Assembly: GCF_002234405.1 (NCBI RefSeq)
Contig: NZ_NMQT01000060.1
Location: 62,001 to 126,000 of the forward strand
Reading direction: 5' to 3'
DNA from: Amycolatopsis thailandensis
GTDB taxonomy: Bacteria > Actinomycetota > Actinomycetes > Mycobacteriales > Pseudonocardiaceae
Length of the DNA: 64,000 bases
Part shown: positions 62,363 through 64,000 of the stretch, one piece after another
Position numbering within the stretch: position 1 is the stretch's first letter
Layout of the letters: each line of letters begins with the position of its first letter
The notes under the pieces: generated by a model
Told to the model about the DNA's origin: nothing
The model's database searches: none
The model's input: the letters and a program-made list of their open reading frames with translations, nothing else
Program-made: the position numbers and the translations under genes

Positions 62363-63337
62363 GGGAAGAAGCAGAGTCCCGGACTGGTGGAGTCGCTGCG
62401 CCTGGCCGCGGTGGCCCGGCGGTTCTACGAACAGGGCGCCTCGAAACTGGAAATCGCCGACGAGTTCGGGATCAGCCGGTTCAAGGTCGCCCGAATGCTG
62501 GACACCGCCAGGGAAAGCGGCATCGTCACGGTCGAGTTCCGGCTGCCGGCGCCGGTCGATCTCGTGCTGTCGGAGGAAATCCGCTCCGCGTATCGGCTCG
62601 ACCGCGTTCTCGTGCTCGAACGAGCGCCGGAGCCGGAATCCCGCGAAATGGCGCGACGGAAGATCGGCTCGCTCGCCGCCCGCCTCCTGACCGAAATCGT
62701 CACTCCGGGCGACGTCATCGGCCTGTCCTGGGCACGGTCCGTGAACGCGATGACCGAGGCGATCGAGTCGCTGCCGAAATGCCCGGTCGTGCAGCTGTGC
62801 GGGGTGCAGGCGGGCATGGACATGCGGGACCGGTCGGTGGAGACGGTCAGCCGGGTCGCGTCGGTGTCCGGCGGCGAGCCGTACCCGATCTTCGGGCCGC
62901 TCGTCCTCCCCGACCGCCGCACCACCGAGACGCTGCGCAGGCAGCCCGGGATCGCGGAGACCTTCGGGCAGTTCAAGAACCTGACCAAGGCCGTCGTCAG
63001 CATCGGCGCGTGGAAGCCCGAGGAGTCGACCGTCTACGACGCGCTCGACGAGACCGAGCGGAGCGCGATAGCGAAACGCGGTGCCAAAGCGGAGGTTTCC
63101 GCGCGCCTGTTCGACGCCGACGGGACGCCGATGTCCACCGGACTGGCCCATCACGTGCTGGCCATCAGTGCCGAGGAGCTGCTGGCGGTCCCCGAGGTGA
63201 TCGCGCTCGGCTACACGGAACCGAAGGCCGAGGCGATAGACGCCGTCCTGCGCTCAGGCATGGTCTCGACGCTGATCACCGACGCGGCGGCGGCCATCCC
63301 GCTCCTCAGACTGGCCGAGGCTCGCCCGCCCACCTGA
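62357..63337 (+). CDS. SorC/DeoR-type sugar-binding transcriptional regulator
   Basis: A 326-residue regulator. The N-terminal HTH reads LAAVARRFYEQGASKLEIADEFGISRFKVARMLDTARESGIV; the C-terminal sugar-phosphate-binding domain is of the SorC/CggR type (PGDVIGLSWARSVNAM, VVQLCGVQAG, KAVVSIGAW and a final LGYTEPKAEAIDAVLRSGMVSTLITD). TATAGT is six bases before ATG 62357 (leaderless). Divergent from the polyol dehydrogenase-ABC operon, which it very likely controls together with itself through the GCTCA-N2-TGAGC sites. Confidence 0.93.
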   Translation: MSGKKQSPGLVESLRLAAVARRFYEQGASKLEIADEFGISRFKVARMLDTARESGIVTVEFRLPAPVDLVLSEEIRSAYRLDRVLVLERAPEPESREMARRKIGSLAARLLTEIVTPGDVIGLSWARSVNAMTEAIESLPKCPVVQLCGVQAGMDMRDRSVETVSRVASVSGGEPYPIFGPLVLPDRRTTETLRRQPGIAETFGQFKNLTKAVVSIGAWKPEESTVYDALDETERSAIAKRGAKAEVSARLFDADGTPMSTGLAHHVLAISAEELLAVPEVIALGYTEPKAEAIDAVLRSGMVSTLITDAAAAIPLLRLAEARPPT

Positions 63338-63390
63338 CGCCTTCGGGCCACGTCGCGCCTTCGGAGGACGAACGCTGCCGGGCACTCGCG

Positions 63391-63453
63391 TGTCGGCCGC
63401 CCAATCACGCGTGTCGTCCACTCAGTCACGTGTGTCGTCCGTCCAATCACGCG
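63391..63453. repeat. three contiguous 21-bp units
   Basis: Units 63391-63411, 63412-63432 and 63433-63453, each TGTCG(T/G)CC... then TCACG(C/T)G. They match the right-hand units at 44053-44115 with small changes. They lie between the SorC-type and HxlR genes. Confidence 0.7.
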
Positions 63454-63490
63454 AACCGCCCGGCCGCGGGTACCTGAGACACAGCGGGTT

Positions 63491-63856
63491 CTAACCGTCC
63501 TTGCCACTCACGAGCCCGACCGCCCTGTCCTGAGCCGCCAGCACCTCGTCGCCATGCCGGAAGGCCCACTCGCCGAAGGCCTCGATAGGCCCGAGCAGGC
63601 TGGCCCCGAGGTCCGTCAGCGAGTACTCCACCTTCGCCGTCCGCCCACAGTCGCGCCGGTGGACCAGGCCGTTGAACTCCAGCCGCCGGACCGTTTCTGT
63701 GAGCACCTTCGTGCTGATCCCGCCCAGCCGTCGCCGCAGTTCCGCGGGCCGCGACGGTCCCTCCCGCAGGGCCCACAGCACGACCGGGTTCCACGTGTTC
63801 GCCATCAGGTCGAAGGCCAGCCGGGCGCGGCAATCGGCGAGGAAGACGTCGTCCAT
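63491..63856 (-). CDS. HxlR-family transcriptional regulator
   Basis: A 121-residue winged-helix regulator. Family text: CRARLAFDLMANTWNPVVLWALREGPSRPAELRRRLGGISTKVLTETVRRLEFNGLVHR (key NPVVLWAL and ISTKVLTETLRRLE-like), then VEYSLTDLGASL. ATG 63856 has GGAGG upstream; the frame to 63931 adds 25 unsupported residues. It is divergent from the oxidoreductase gene, which it may control in response to reactive electrophiles. The last eight codons and stop are written by a copy of the 19369-type repeat arm. Confidence 0.88.
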   Translation of the reverse strand: MDDVFLADCRARLAFDLMANTWNPVVLWALREGPSRPAELRRRLGGISTKVLTETVRRLEFNGLVHRRDCGRTAKVEYSLTDLGASLLGPIEAFGEWAFRHGDEVLAAQDRAVGLVSGKDG

Positions 63857-63930
63857 GAGACCTCCGGTAACCACTTGGTACCCGCGCCGCTTTCTACGGT
63901 CGTGTCGTAACTCGATCTTAGGGAGCGGCA

Positions 63931-64000
63931 ATGCGTATCGGTATTTTCGGCGCTGGCGGGATGGCGGAGGCCCTCGGCGGCCGGTGGTCCGGGCACGAGG
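63931..64000 (+). CDS. NAD(P)-binding oxidoreductase, 5' end only
   Basis: Only 23 residues are inside the window: MRIGIFGAGGMAEALGGRW, a dinucleotide-binding G-x-G-x-x-A fold as in NADPH-dependent F420 reductases and 6-phosphogluconate-type proteins. AGGGAG lies seven bases before ATG 63931. It is divergent from HxlR, a common arrangement for small reductases. Confidence 0.6.
   Translation, partial: MRIGIFGAGGMAEALGGRWSGHE

Overview
This is a G+C-rich actinobacterial chromosome segment, most likely from Amycolatopsis or a close Pseudonocardiaceae relative. That assignment is inference. It rests on GTG/TTG starts, many apparently leaderless genes, DUF397/DUF5753 and DUF1707 proteins, an AccA3-type biotin carboxylase, a MutA-MutB-MeaB cluster, an LpdA-type quinone reductase, and families of GAAGGCC-type intergenic palindromes. 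No rRNA, tRNA, CRISPR array, transposase or integrase was recognised. I count 66 protein genes, with the first and last cut by the window edges.

Layout. 1-1.1 kb: end of a DUF5753 regulator, a DUF397 protein and a coupled unknown. 1.4-3.7 kb: PadR regulator and DHA2-type MFS exporter. 3.8-8.9 kb: secreted GH3 glycosidase (minus), Maf pyrophosphatase, dicarboxylate symporter, small exported protein. 9-12.7 kb: SAV_915-like protein, AccA3, two DUF1707 membrane proteins, GNAT acetyltransferase. 12.7-18.6 kb: aldehyde dehydrogenase and a glycerol locus (glpD divergent from glpF-glpK). 18.6-21.6 kb: class F sortase among four small exported proteins that share a C-terminal tail. 21.7-26.7 kb: LpdA-type reductase, gamma-glutamylcyclotransferase-like protein, DUF559-like protein, M20 amidohydrolase, small membrane protein. 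26.7-31.8 kb: meaB-mutB-mutA (minus). 31.9-36.2 kb: receptor-type Ser/Thr kinase and a MerR regulator divergent from two membrane proteins.

36.2-40.3 kb: purine nucleoside phosphorylase, GT1 glycosyltransferase (minus), phospho-sugar mutase, flavodoxin-like protein. 40.7-44 kb: four overlapping genes (XRE, ImmA/IrrE protease, MAB_1171c-like membrane protein, amidohydrolase). 44.2-49 kb: small membrane protein, hisS, two aldo/keto reductases with their MerR regulator, TetR. 49.2-55.5 kb: upp, tyrosine phosphatase, DUF1707 protein, serine hydrolase, long-form deoC, a full and a half-length aldehyde dehydrogenase. 55.5-57.8 kb: TetR divergent from a cytochrome P450 and [3Fe-4S] ferredoxin. 58.1-63.3 kb: polyol-type ABC importer without ATPase, zinc alcohol dehydrogenase, divergent SorC-type regulator. 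63.5-64 kb: HxlR regulator and the start of a dinucleotide-binding oxidoreductase.

How the parts fit. Maf, AccA3, GlpD, LpdA, M20 amidohydrolase, PNP, PmmB-type mutase and Upp occur in the same relative order as maf-accA3-glpD2-lpdA-amiA/B-deoD-pmmB-upp of Mycobacterium tuberculosis. This is therefore an old conserved backbone carrying lineage-specific inserts. Central themes are propionate/methylmalonyl-CoA metabolism, glycerol use, and nucleoside salvage (PNP, mutase, DeoC, Upp). The least explained parts are the sortase cluster, the four-gene XRE-protease-membrane-amidohydrolase module, and the non-coding repeats. The repeats include palindromes, contiguous 21-bp units at several loci, and a 34-bp direct repeat at the 3' end of the kinase gene.
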